This document shows positions 1-7,903 of a DNA stretch of 30,997 nt, piece after piece. The DNA is from Myxococcales bacterium. GTDB taxonomy: Bacteria > Myxococcota > Polyangia > HGW-17 > SLPX01. Location: the NCBI GenBank assembly GCA_007131745.1, contig SLPX01000091.1, positions 1-30,997 of the forward strand, read 5' to 3'. Both the position numbers and the translations under genes were made by a program. The notes under the pieces were generated by a model, which saw only the letters and a program-made list of their open reading frames with translations, did not search any database and had not been told where the DNA came from. Positions within the stretch are counted from its first letter, which is position 1. Each line of letters opens with the position of its first letter.

Positions 1-25
1 CGGGCGTGATGGGAAGGGATGTTTG

Positions 26-46
26 CTGGGTTGGTGGACAACCCGG
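26..46 (-). terminator. possible hairpin terminator after the TetR-dapB-Cys operon
   Basis: GGGTTG at 28-33 pairs with CAACCC at 39-44 around a 5-nt loop. One G-U pair and one C-G pair extend the stem to 26/46. It lies just past the stop codon of the cysteine-rich gene on the minus strand. No U-rich tail follows in that direction, so an intrinsic terminator is only possible; it could equally be a 3'-end stabilising hairpin. Confidence 0.3.
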
Positions 47-52
47 AATCTT

Positions 53-463
53 CTATCTGAGCTGTGATCTCAGTTTGGATGTGATTTCGAAATACTCTTT
101 TCTCGGGTATCGTACGTTCAGGATGTAGAATTCCTTTTTGACCAGGCCCACGCATCCGAAGCAATATGTGCAACCCGAACAGCCGCTGCAATGATCCAGG
201 TAGGAACTCGACAGGCAGAAACTACAAAAATTGCAGTAAGCGCAGTCATGGCAGTTCGTGCAATCATGACAATGAGCGCCGTTGGAGCACTGTGCACATC
301 CGGAGCAGTGGGTAAGCCGGTAACTGTCGATGCACCCGGAGCAGAACATGCAAGCGGTGCAGTTCCTGCAATCCTCGGTTTCGTAACAACTCAGATTGGT
401 CGGAACCGACCCTGTTTCCCTTTTAAGGCGGTCCAACTCTCTGAGAAATGAATCGGCTTCCAT
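53..463 (-). CDS. cysteine-triplet repeat protein, function unknown
   Basis: A small protein of about 136 residues whose centre (codons at 388 down to 152) holds 21 cysteines. Every Cys-to-Cys distance is 3, 6 or 9 residues, so 21 of 27 consecutive triplets end in Cys. A sub-pattern (Ser-Tyr, 2-3 residues, then HCSGC) recurs 39 residues apart. The C-terminus has a basic/aromatic segment (VRYPRKEYFE). There is no signal peptide or membrane segment. I chose the ATG at 463 because GAGG sits 7 nt upstream; the frame stays open to a GTG at 517 that lacks a Shine-Dalgarno. It lies closely downstream of dapB and is probably cotranscribed. Dense regular cysteines suggest a metal-rich or disulfide solenoid, but that is inference. 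I recall similar unannotated proteins in deltaproteobacteria but cannot name a characterised family. Confidence 0.75.
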   Translation of the reverse strand: MEADSFLRELDRLKRETGSVPTNLSCYETEDCRNCTACMFCSGCIDSYRLTHCSGCAQCSNGAHCHDCTNCHDCAYCNFCSFCLSSSYLDHCSGCSGCTYCFGCVGLVKKEFYILNVRYPRKEYFEITSKLRSQLR

Positions 464-536
464 TATTTGCCTCGGTTGCATGATCCCGGATGCCGGGTCT
501 CTGACTGCGATTTTCACTCGCTGTGTGCAATGGGTG

Positions 537-1412
537 TTATTTAAGCCCTAACACATCCTGCATGTCATACAACCCCGGAGATTTGTTTGCAACCCAAAGA
601 GCGGCTTTCAAAGCTCCCCGAGCGAAATTATCCCTGGAGGAAACGCGGTGGCTCAACTCGAGTCTTTCTTCCGGGCCGGCGAAGAGCACTGTATGTTCAC
701 CCACGATGTCGCCCGCCCTGACGGACATGATGCCGATTTCATCAGGATCACGCCGTCCTATGCGACCATGTCTCGCGAATCTTCCGACGGTTTGCAGGTC
801 ATGTCCACGGGAACGAGCCGCTTCTTCACCGAGTCGAATGGCCGTGCCCGAAGGTGCGTCTTCCTTGAACCGGTGGTGCCATTCGATGATTTCCACATCG
901 TAGGAGTCACCGAGAATTCGGCCGGCTTGTGAGGTAAGCGCAAACATGACGTTCATCGCCACGCTCATATTAGGGGCTGCAACCACCGGGATCTTCATAG
1001 AGATCTCTTTCATAAGATCCAATGCCTTGGGTTCGATACCGGTTGTCCCGGTGACGAGTGGCCGGTTGTTCGCAGCTGCCTTTTCCAGCATCGGTGATAT
1101 TGCTTCAGGCAGTGAAAAATCTACAACTACGTCAGCCTGTCGAATTCCGCTTTCGAGATCCGAACAGACGCAGACACCGTTGGGTTCCAGCCCTGACAAG
1201 AGCCCTATGTCTCTTTTCTGAAAAGGGTGGTCCGGACGTTCGATCGCCGAAACCAACGCACACAGCGGTGTTTCTGCAATAATTCGTGTTATCGCCCTCC
1301 CCATTCTGCCGCACGCGCCGTGAACGCAGATTTTCAAGAACTCTTTCGAGTCGCCCGACTTTGAATTTTCAGCCGTTTTACTTGGAACCGGATTTTTTTG
1401 CATCCCAGGCAT
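537..1412 (-). CDS. dapB: 4-hydroxy-tetrahydrodipicolinate reductase
   Basis: DapB reduces 4-hydroxy-tetrahydrodipicolinate with NAD(P)H in the diaminopimelate/lysine pathway, in the cytoplasm. Visible motifs are the dinucleotide-binding GACGRMG (residues 32-38), VTGTTG (120-125), and the active-site segment WHHRFKEDAPSGTA (178-191), with the expected His-His and Lys before DAPSGTA. A closing HRVSSRDNFARGAL segment is also typical. At 291 residues it is slightly longer than the usual ~270 because of a ~25-residue polar N-terminal extension. The ATG at 1412 has AAAGGG upstream and lies inside the last codons of the tetR gene (35-nt overlap), implying translational coupling. No other lysine-pathway gene is nearby. 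Confidence 0.96.
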   Translation of the reverse strand: MPGMQKNPVPSKTAENSKSGDSKEFLKICVHGACGRMGRAITRIIAETPLCALVSAIERPDHPFQKRDIGLLSGLEPNGVCVCSDLESGIRQADVVVDFSLPEAISPMLEKAAANNRPLVTGTTGIEPKALDLMKEISMKIPVVAAPNMSVAMNVMFALTSQAGRILGDSYDVEIIEWHHRFKEDAPSGTAIRLGEEAARSRGHDLQTVGRFARHGRIGRRDPDEIGIMSVRAGDIVGEHTVLFAGPEERLELSHRVSSRDNFARGALKAALWVANKSPGLYDMQDVLGLK

Positions 1413-2133
1413 AAATACCCTTTAGATTGTAGTCCAAAATCTCCTTGACCAGCACGTGCTGGTCCGGCCTGTCCTTCTTTTTCTTGTAAAGGTATTGGCT
1501 CGCCATTTCCTTTATGCTTCCAAGGATGAACCATGCCGTGATTTCCGTGTTGCAGGATCTCACGATTTTCATCTTTATCCCCAGTTTAAGCGCTCCTTCG
1601 ATCAAGTCCAGCATTTGCCCGTAGAAACGGGAAAGCTGTCCTTCAAATTCTTCGTCCAATCCCACCGCTTGGTATAGAAGAATCTTTGTGAATTCTCCGT
1701 TTTCCGAAAGCTCATCAATTACGCCTGCCACATTGTTGTGGATTTGCTTCAATGGACTTGGGGCCTTGGGTTCAAGACTGACACGTTCAATCCGGGACAG
1801 AATTCTTCCGATGAAGTGGTTCAAGAGTTCCTCGAAAATGGCTCTCTTATTGTCGAAATACAGATAAAAGGTTCCCCTGGAGATCGCCGCTGTTTCGACT
1901 ATTTCGGATATTGAAGTGTCATGATAACCCTTTCGGGCAAAAACCTTCAATGCTGCTTCCAAGACCTGTTTGCGACGCCACTTCCTGACCAGCTTGGCAC
2001 GCGTTGCGCGTCCGTCGGTGGGATCCGTGATGTCGGTATTTCTAGAGACTCTTCTTTTGTGGCTTGATGCGCTTGTTCTACCCTTGGCGGGCCTGCCGCG
2101 CCCCCTTTTTTTGATTTCTGTTTTTTTGATCAT
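1378..2133 (-). CDS. TetR/AcrR-family transcriptional regulator with AT-hook-like N-terminus
   Basis: A DNA-binding repressor-type protein of 251 residues. The TetR helix-turn-helix lies at about residues 55-100 (KQVLEAALKVFARKGY, then ISRGTFYLYFDNK), followed by an all-helical ligand/dimerisation domain. Before it is a ~50-residue basic extension that contains RGRGRPAKG (residues 10-18), matching the AT-hook core RGRP. I chose the ATG at 2133 because GAGG lies a few bases upstream; the frame could extend to a TTG at 2178 without a good ribosome site. The 3' end overlaps the start of dapB, so the regulator and DapB are made from one message. The ligand and targets are unknown. Position suggests autoregulation through the palindrome at 2196-2205. 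Confidence 0.93.
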   Translation of the reverse strand: MIKKTEIKKRGRGRPAKGRTSASSHKRRVSRNTDITDPTDGRATRAKLVRKWRRKQVLEAALKVFARKGYHDTSISEIVETAAISRGTFYLYFDNKRAIFEELLNHFIGRILSRIERVSLEPKAPSPLKQIHNNVAGVIDELSENGEFTKILLYQAVGLDEEFEGQLSRFYGQMLDLIEGALKLGIKMKIVRSCNTEITAWFILGSIKEMASQYLYKKKKDRPDQHVLVKEILDYNLKGIYAWDAKKSGSK

Positions 2134-2195
2134 TTTTTCCTCGATAGAAAGTGAACGACTTCTTCTCCTGATCTGCAAATATGAATAATTTGTAT

Positions 2196-2226
2196 GTTAC
2201 CTAACTGTATTTCGCAAGTGCGTCAA
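2196..2226 (-). promoter_or_regulatory. candidate promoter and operator of the tetR-dapB operon
   Basis: On the minus strand TTGACG (2226-2221) is followed after 17 bases by TAGGTA (2203-2198). The interrupted palindrome GTTA-GG-TAAC (2205-2196) overlaps the -10 element, which would suit autorepression by the TetR protein. About 60 bases separate it from the chosen start codon. Seen by eye only; the -10 is weak. Confidence 0.4.
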
Positions 2227-2385
2227 CAGAAATTTCATTGTAAAAAAATTTTCCCCGGAATCCGCAAAAAAGGGCGGTTTGAACTTTCGGACAGAGCCGG
2301 CATCTTTGGATCGAAAAAAAACATGTCGCCAACTCCACTTGCACCGGTTTGTGCCCGCTTAAAAAATAGGTCAAAAAAAACGTTT

Positions 2386-3411
2386 TCATTTTATCGACAC
2401 TTCCATGAATAGAGGCAGATGATCCGAAGAGGGATCTTCTTCTCGTATTACGCTGAATTCTTGGATATCTACATTTTTGTTTGAAAATATATAGTCTATT
2501 TTTCTGTCGGCCCGGGGTTCTCCGTATTTCAAGTATGTGAAGTACGAACCGGGATGATTCGTATAGATTTTCAGGTCTACGTCCGGTTTGTATTGCATGA
2601 ACAATTCTTCCAATGGATTCGAGTCGCCCCTGTAATAAACGGATTCTTTTCCCAGCCGTTCAGGATCATCACCGGGAGGAATCATGTTGAAATCCCCTGC
2701 AAGGATCCATGGATAACCGGCGTCATCCAGTTCCTTCAGGCGGGTTTTCAGGAGGCTGATTTGTCTTTCCAATGTACCGTCGCCATAGCTGAATGCCGAG
2801 AGGTGGGTGTTCATTACGATTAACGGCTGTTTGCCTTCTTGTGTCGGAATTGCCGCTTCCAGCAATGCGCGCTTCAGGTTAAAATCACGACGGATGAAAT
2901 TCTCGTTCAAGCCCGGAAGAGCGTAGCGCACGGCGCTGGAGATCTTGTATTTAGAAGCGATCGCCATGTGCATATCCACCCTGCCCAGCGGGTTTCCAAG
3001 CGGGGCCGGGACGAAACGAGAGCGGTGGTAGGGTGTTGACGACCAGGAATTCATTTCAACTTCTTTCAATATCCATGGAAGCTGATCTATCCGGCCGGTT
3101 CTTTTTGAGTCTCTATCCACCTCCTGGAGGATCAGAATATCAGGTTGTTGTCTTCGAATTGTTTCCGAAATTTTCTTCAATGTGCCGCGAACATCCTCGT
3201 TTTTTACATGAACGTCTTTGCCTCCGTCATACCAGAAGTGATAATTCCGGCCCGCCGAATACTGGATGTTCCATGACATAACCGAGAATCGCCCTGCCGG
3301 TTTCGGAAATTCGACGGTTTTTTCGTCTTGAACGGTGACCTCAATCAAAGATCTGGGGCGGAAGTTGAGATGAAACATGTTTTGCGATTCCGTGTTGTTT
3401 GACCGGCACAT
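2386..3411 (-). CDS. endonuclease/exonuclease/phosphatase-fold family protein
   Basis: A metal-dependent phosphoesterase of the EEP (DNase I/APE1-like) superfamily. The motif series is complete and in order: MSWNIQY (Asn), ILQEVDRD (metal Glu), NTHLSAF (His), AGDFNMIPPGD (Asp/Asn), RKIDYIF, and SSDHLPLF near the C-terminus (catalytic Asp-His). No signal peptide is visible, so it is probably cytoplasmic. The substrate cannot be told from sequence; members cut DNA, phosphoinositides, sphingomyelin or nucleotides. The start is uncertain: ATG 3411 (GGGA upstream), TTG 3438 and ATG 3378 are all possible. It is followed by a ~250-bp gap before tetR and is probably a separate unit, read divergently from the glycosyltransferase gene. 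Confidence 0.9.
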   Translation of the reverse strand: MCRSNNTESQNMFHLNFRPRSLIEVTVQDEKTVEFPKPAGRFSVMSWNIQYSAGRNYHFWYDGGKDVHVKNEDVRGTLKKISETIRRQQPDILILQEVDRDSKRTGRIDQLPWILKEVEMNSWSSTPYHRSRFVPAPLGNPLGRVDMHMAIASKYKISSAVRYALPGLNENFIRRDFNLKRALLEAAIPTQEGKQPLIVMNTHLSAFSYGDGTLERQISLLKTRLKELDDAGYPWILAGDFNMIPPGDDPERLGKESVYYRGDSNPLEELFMQYKPDVDLKIYTNHPGSYFTYLKYGEPRADRKIDYIFSNKNVDIQEFSVIREEDPSSDHLPLFMEVSIK

Positions 3412-3457
3412 TCTAAATATTTCCCGTCGGGCAAGCAAGGGATCTATCTAAGGTCTC

Positions 3458-3487
3458 TTGACACGTGCAAGGCCGTTAAACTAAACA
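3458..3487 (+). promoter_or_regulatory. candidate promoter for the GT39 gene in a divergent intergenic region
   Basis: A perfect TTGACA at 3458-3463 is followed after 18 bases by TAAACA (3482-3487). It lies in the 241-bp gap between the divergent nuclease and glycosyltransferase genes. That gap also holds a weak minus-strand TTGCAC box overlapping it. The -10 is poor, and the predicted leader is about 160 nt. Confidence 0.35.
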
Positions 3488-3652
3488 GTCTATCGTGAAA
3501 AGACACTAAAGGTTTTAAGTTTTAGATGGATGGCGTGCTTGGGGTATTGGAGTCGAATGGTTGACGCAGCATTGGAAGGATTTTTTAATGATTCAGACCG
3601 GGTCCGAGGTTGAATCGGGCCGGTCTACAAAATACGGTGAGCGGATATCCCT

Positions 3653-6259
3653 ATGGGCGCAACCAAGCGTACTGGAAAAGTCAAAGACTGTGGTGAAAAT
3701 TCCGGTGGAGAAAGCCGTGAAGACGTGAAAAACATAGCGGAAGACAGTGTTAAGGGGGAAGAAGCCGAATCCGTCGAAGAGCTTGGCTCAACCCGTTCGG
3801 AACTGAAAACAACTTCGGACAAGGCGACTTTTGTACCGGAGCGTTCCTGGGGATTTGTTTACAGGTGGCCCGCATGGAAGTTGACGGTCGTTGTTCTCTT
3901 GGCGCTGGCCGTTCTCTATGTGCCCATGGCCGGGTCATATGGATTGTGGGACCCTTGGGAAACCCATTACGGAGAGGTTTCCCGGTCGATGCTGCAGCGT
4001 AATGATCCTATAAGCATGTTTTGGCAGGATGGATGGTTTTGGTCGAAGCCTGTATTGACATTTTGGCTTCAGGCTTTCGGAATGCGGGTATTCGGGGTGA
4101 ACAGCCTTGATTCTCCTGAATCCGAGATGGCGCTTTCAAGCAGGCCGGAATGGGGGATGCGGCTTCCGGTGATTTTGCTGAGTATCATAAGTCTCTGGGT
4201 GTTGTTCCATGTTTTACGCAGGTTGCTGGGCAGACGCACCGCACTTTTGTCTGTTGTTATCTGCGCAACTTCTCCTCTGTACGCGTTTACAACGCGCCAG
4301 TCTATAACGGACATTCCATTTGTAGGGCCCATGACTGCTGCGCTGGCCCTGATTATGCTGGCTTTTTTTACCGACAGGGACAAACCCGCGCCGCGCTTGG
4401 ATTGGGCGAAACCATGGATGTTGATCCCAGGCACCGCGTTTTTTATGTTGCTGCTTGCGCCCGGACAGGACGCAATGTCGAGGTTTTACGTGGATCCCGG
4501 GATGATGGTTTTACATCTCCTGGTTTGCGCTGCAGCGATCTTTTTGAATCTTAAATGGAAAGAACCTTCGCCTGTTTCCAAGTCCCGCGGGGTAAAAAGC
4601 GGCAAGTCTTCGGAGAAGGTTTCCAATACTCGGGTCGCTAATTGGAAACTTTACCTGATCCCTCTTGGTGCTGAATTGCTCCTTACAGTGATAGGGGTTT
4701 TCGTTTGGGGAATCCATGTGCTCAACTGGTCGATACCCGTATTCATTGCGCTCGCGTTCGGCAATGTGGAACCAGCGCTGGGACGGAGGATTCCGCTGAC
4801 GCTATGGCACATGTTCGGTCTTGCGCTAGGCGTAATAACCGGTCTTCAATTTGTTTTCTTCGGAGCGTTCATCGGTGACGGGTTCAACAAGGTGTTGGTG
4901 TTGGCGGAGGGTGTGAACATCAATTTCTACGGTTTGCTTTACATGTTGCCATGGATTGCTCTCTGGGTTTTCTACATTGTTGCCACGGTGTCGACCAAGA
5001 TTTTTGAAGCCCGCTATGTTTATGTTCACAGTGCCTGGCTTCTCACAGGTATCGCAGTTTTGGCAAAGGGACTTGGAGGAGTTGCGATTCCGGTTGCAGT
5101 GGTGGGGCTTTACATATTGTTGTCGCGACGATGGCGCTTGATCATGGACCTGGATATACCGCGGGGGTTGGCGGTGTGGTTGGCTGTTGCAGCACCGTGG
5201 CATCACGCGATGTGGGTGCGTCATGGAAGGGGATTTTGGAACGAGTATTTCGGCCATCATCATTTCAAGAGGGCACAAAGCGGTGTGCACGGCGAGCGCG
5301 GAGCCATGGATTATTTTACCGCCCAGTTGGGCTTCGGAATGTTTCCATGGAGTGCGTTGATTCCCGCTGCGGTTCTTCGATGGGCTACAAGACCTACAGA
5401 AAAGGACGAGAAGGGGCAGATCCGCATCTTCCTGGTTATATGGGCGGGATTGTGTTTTGCGTTGTTTGCGATCATGGAGACTAAGTTTCATCACTATATT
5501 TTGCCGGCGGTGCCTCCCATGGCCGTTTTGATTGCAATGTGGATGGATGAGTCGATTGAACGAAGAGACGCAGGGATCGTTATCTCGGTTGCCGCTTCAC
5601 TCGGATTGCTCGCTCTGCTGGCCCGGGATCTCATTCTGGATCCCCAGCATTTGGTGCGCCTGTTTATTTATAAATACGACAGGCTGTTTCCTTATGAGTT
5701 GGGCTTTGAAACGGCTCTCATCCTGCTGACGATTTTGATGGGCATTCCCTTGGCCCTGCTTATCTTCAGAAAGTTACGTCCCTATGCGGTGTGGGGGATG
5801 ACCGCGGCCGGTTTTTTGTTCGGTCTTTGGTTGTTGGGCAGTTACATGTACCGACTCTCTCCTCATTGGGGCCAGAAGGAGCTTCACGCTACCTACTACA
5901 GATCGCGCAAGGGCCCGGAGGAAAGGCTGATCGCATGGGAGTTGAACTGGAGAGGCGAAAATTTCTATACCAAAAACCGCGTCGTGGTTCACATGCAACC
6001 CAGGGACGTGGATAAATTCAAGGCATATCTGCGACGCTACACGGGAGAAACTTTTTATATAATCCTGGAGGCGGGCCGCTACCAGAAACTGCAGAGAACG
6101 CTTCCCACCGAAAGGGCTAAACAGACCCTGGAGATAGTCGGCCCGGACGGCAAGCCTTGGCCGGATAAGTGGGTGCCTCATTTTCGCGACACGCGGTTTA
6201 ATGTTCTGAAAAAACCCTACATGTCAAACAAGTTTTTACTGGTCCGGACCACCATTTGA
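3653..6259 (+). CDS. GT39/ArnT-like membrane glycosyltransferase
   Basis: An integral membrane glycosyltransferase of the GT-C fold (PMT/ArnT/GT39 type), which moves a sugar from a polyprenyl-phosphate donor to an acceptor on the periplasmic side. After the first membrane helix (~residues 75-95) comes the signature GLWDPWETHYGEVSR (97-111), where Asp100 and Glu103 match the DxE catalytic pair. Many hydrophobic segments follow, then a conserved-looking HHHFKRAQSGVHG loop, and a ~130-residue hydrophilic C-terminal domain that would lie in the periplasm. At 868 residues it is much longer than ArnT (~550). The extra length comes from a ~65-residue charged N-terminus, a basic cytosolic loop near residues 300-325 and the C-terminal domain. 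Donor and acceptor (lipid A, protein or other glycan) cannot be predicted. It stands alone on its strand. Confidence 0.9.
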   Translation: MGATKRTGKVKDCGENSGGESREDVKNIAEDSVKGEEAESVEELGSTRSELKTTSDKATFVPERSWGFVYRWPAWKLTVVVLLALAVLYVPMAGSYGLWDPWETHYGEVSRSMLQRNDPISMFWQDGWFWSKPVLTFWLQAFGMRVFGVNSLDSPESEMALSSRPEWGMRLPVILLSIISLWVLFHVLRRLLGRRTALLSVVICATSPLYAFTTRQSITDIPFVGPMTAALALIMLAFFTDRDKPAPRLDWAKPWMLIPGTAFFMLLLAPGQDAMSRFYVDPGMMVLHLLVCAAAIFLNLKWKEPSPVSKSRGVKSGKSSEKVSNTRVANWKLYLIPLGAELLLTVIGVFVWGIHVLNWSIPVFIALAFGNVEPALGRRIPLTLWHMFGLALGVITGLQFVFFGAFIGDGFNKVLVLAEGVNINFYGLLYMLPWIALWVFYIVATVSTKIFEARYVYVHSAWLLTGIAVLAKGLGGVAIPVAVVGLYILLSRRWRLIMDLDIPRGLAVWLAVAAPWHHAMWVRHGRGFWNEYFGHHHFKRAQSGVHGERGAMDYFTAQLGFGMFPWSALIPAAVLRWATRPTEKDEKGQIRIFLVIWAGLCFALFAIMETKFHHYILPAVPPMAVLIAMWMDESIERRDAGIVISVAASLGLLALLARDLILDPQHLVRLFIYKYDRLFPYELGFETALILLTILMGIPLALLIFRKLRPYAVWGMTAAGFLFGLWLLGSYMYRLSPHWGQKELHATYYRSRKGPEERLIAWELNWRGENFYTKNRVVVHMQPRDVDKFKAYLRRYTGETFYIILEAGRYQKLQRTLPTERAKQTLEIVGPDGKPWPDKWVPHFRDTRFNVLKKPYMSNKFLLVRTTI

Positions 6260-6440
6260 AATTGCGAAACCGGAAGGTGAAAAATTTGCCCTTCCCGGCC
6301 TTATAAGTTAACCCTGGAATATAGCATGATGTCTTTTGGACATCTTACAAGGCGATTCAGTGTGACGATGTGTTTTCGTTCACGGATACGGTCTTATAAC
6401 GGGCCGATGAACGCGCTGTCGAAGCACGAGGAGGCAATGA

Positions 6441-7022
6441 ATGAAGGTTGATGCAACAGGTACACTGGAACAGCTTCGTTGCGAGATATGCAGCGCAAAA
6501 GTATCTACCTTGAGGCGCGGTCGTTGTTGGGGGTGTTACCGTAAGTGGCAGGATATTCAGAACGTAGGGCTTGGCGCGAGTTGCCTGATATGCGGCGAAA
6601 GGCGCAGGGAAAACCTGCAGCGTTTGGAACTTTTCGGAAAATGGCACAACATGTGTCATATCTGCGCGGTGCGGGCTTTTCGTCTGAATCCTATGCCCCG
6701 TGCCGTTGAAGGGATCCGCCAGCGGCTCATGAGAGATCGCAGATTCGGCGACAGACGCCATGAAGGTGACGACGAAAGGTTGATGAGCAAGGAAAGAAGA
6801 GTCGGTGAGCGCAGGGCCGAGTCGATAGAAGAGGATGACATCATCTGGATGACGGATGCTCCGGACATAATACTAGAGTTTGATGAGGGAGAGGAAGAAG
6901 AGTTTTCGTTGACGTCCTTGTTTGACAAGGAAACTCCTGAGAGCTTGGATTCCGACGATCCGGATTCTGTTGAACTGGATGCGGCTTGGCTGGAAAGGGA
7001 CGGGTTGAATCAAAATTCTTGA
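6441..7022 (+). CDS. double zinc-ribbon hypothetical protein with Arg-rich and acidic tails
   Basis: A 193-residue protein that I cannot assign to a named family. Two four-cysteine clusters are plain: C14-x2-C17-x11-C29-x2-C32 and C48-x2-C51-x20-C72-x2-C75, both likely zinc sites. They are followed by two RR-x-G-x-RR elements (DRRFGDRR and ERRVGERR) and a strongly acidic C-terminal third. No membrane segment is present. The start at 6441 is firm: GAGGAGG lies 6 nt upstream, and the overlapping ATG at 6437 runs into a stop at once. It precedes the SAM adenosyltransferase gene by 77 bp. A nucleic-acid-binding or regulatory role is possible, but this is inference only. Confidence 0.8.
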   Translation: MKVDATGTLEQLRCEICSAKVSTLRRGRCWGCYRKWQDIQNVGLGASCLICGERRRENLQRLELFGKWHNMCHICAVRAFRLNPMPRAVEGIRQRLMRDRRFGDRRHEGDDERLMSKERRVGERRAESIEEDDIIWMTDAPDIILEFDEGEEEEFSLTSLFDKETPESLDSDDPDSVELDAAWLERDGLNQNS

Positions 7023-7081
7023 TCGCGTGGGCCGTGTTCCGAACAGTGCAGGGAAAAACTTTGATGTTGTTTTGAGCGAAA

Positions 7082-7097
7082 ATTGTTAAAAAACAAT
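7082..7097 (+). promoter_or_regulatory. small hairpin in place of a ribosome-binding site
   Basis: ATTGTT (7082-7087) and AACAAT (7092-7097) form a 6-bp stem with an A-rich loop, ending 2 nt before the ATG of the SAM adenosyltransferase gene. No purine-rich Shine-Dalgarno is visible in the usual window. It may modulate translation or simply mark an unstructured A/U-rich leader. Confidence 0.3.
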
Positions 7098-7099
7098 CC

Positions 7100-7903
7100 A
7101 TGACGTGCTCAAGCGGTATAGTCACCCTGCTGACGGATTTCGGTTACCGGGACTCTTATGTCGGAGCGATTAAGGGCAAAATTTTGAGTGAATGCGCACG
7201 CCTGGCTATTGCCGACATCACGCATGGCATTCCTCCAGGTGATATTGAGGCCGGGGCTTTCGTATTGTCACAGGCGGCTTTTTGTTTTCCACCGTCCACG
7301 GTGCATTGCGCGGTGGTCGATCCGGGCGTGGGCGGTTCCAGGGCGGCGTTGGTCATGGAGTCGGGAGGCCATTTCTTTGTGGGTCCGGACAACGGATTGT
7401 TTTCCCTCGTAATGCGCACGGATAAACGGATTTACAGGGTCGAGAAGTTTCTTGTTGAGGGACCGCAGACTTTTCATGGGCGGGATTTGTTCGGGCCGGT
7501 GGCAGCGAAACTGGCTCTTGGAATGCAGCCCGAAGAGGTGGGACCTCTTCATGAGCAGCCGATCATGCTGGATCGAAAACGCCCCGTGTTTTGCGGCGAT
7601 GTTTTGCAGGGAGAGGTCCAATACATCGATAGGTTTGGAAACCTGATCACCAACCTGACTGAAGGGGATCTGGAGACACTGGGAGTGCATTTTGGTGGTG
7701 ACCCAGGAAAACTGGTGTTGGAAATACAAGGACATCGGATTACAGGGTTGTCAAGAACCTTTTCCGACAGGAAAGAGGGGGAATTCGTGCTTTACCCGGG
7801 AAGCGCCGGAAAACTCGAGATCGGAGTCAGGGAAGGATCCGCTGCGCGGAGGCTGAACATGTCTCGCGGCGGGATTGTGACATGCAAAAAAGCCGGGAGC
7901 TGA
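7100..7903 (+). CDS. SAM hydroxide adenosyltransferase (DUF62 family)
   Basis: A member of the DUF62/COG1912 family, whose characterised members split S-adenosylmethionine with water/hydroxide into adenosine and methionine and are related to fluorinases and chlorinases. The N-terminal TLLTDFGYRDSYVG (residues 9-22) and VVDPGVGG (72-79) are diagnostic. The Asp74, Arg81 and His126 arrangement matches the Asp-Arg-His triad known for hydrolytic members. The C-terminal beta-barrel segment has YIDRFGNLITN. At 267 residues the length is normal. The 3' end overlaps the RNA methyltransferase gene by 22 nt, which places a SAM-consuming enzyme in an operon with a SAM-dependent enzyme. No Shine-Dalgarno is evident; a TGA 27 nt upstream in frame rules out an earlier start. 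Confidence 0.93.
   Translation: MTCSSGIVTLLTDFGYRDSYVGAIKGKILSECARLAIADITHGIPPGDIEAGAFVLSQAAFCFPPSTVHCAVVDPGVGGSRAALVMESGGHFFVGPDNGLFSLVMRTDKRIYRVEKFLVEGPQTFHGRDLFGPVAAKLALGMQPEEVGPLHEQPIMLDRKRPVFCGDVLQGEVQYIDRFGNLITNLTEGDLETLGVHFGGDPGKLVLEIQGHRITGLSRTFSDRKEGEFVLYPGSAGKLEIGVREGSAARRLNMSRGGIVTCKKAGS

Noticed and set aside
1990..2010. Sigma-54-like TGGCAC...TTGC
   Set aside because: The spacing is three bases instead of five between the two boxes, and it lies in tetR coding sequence.
4826..5494. 222-codon minus-strand frame within the GT39 gene
   Set aside because: It is fully covered by the membrane glycosyltransferase and has no motif or ribosome site.
6271..6296. GGAAGG/CCTTCC hairpin after the GT39 gene
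   Set aside because: The stem has a bulge beyond six pairs and no T-tract follows, so I do not call it a terminator.
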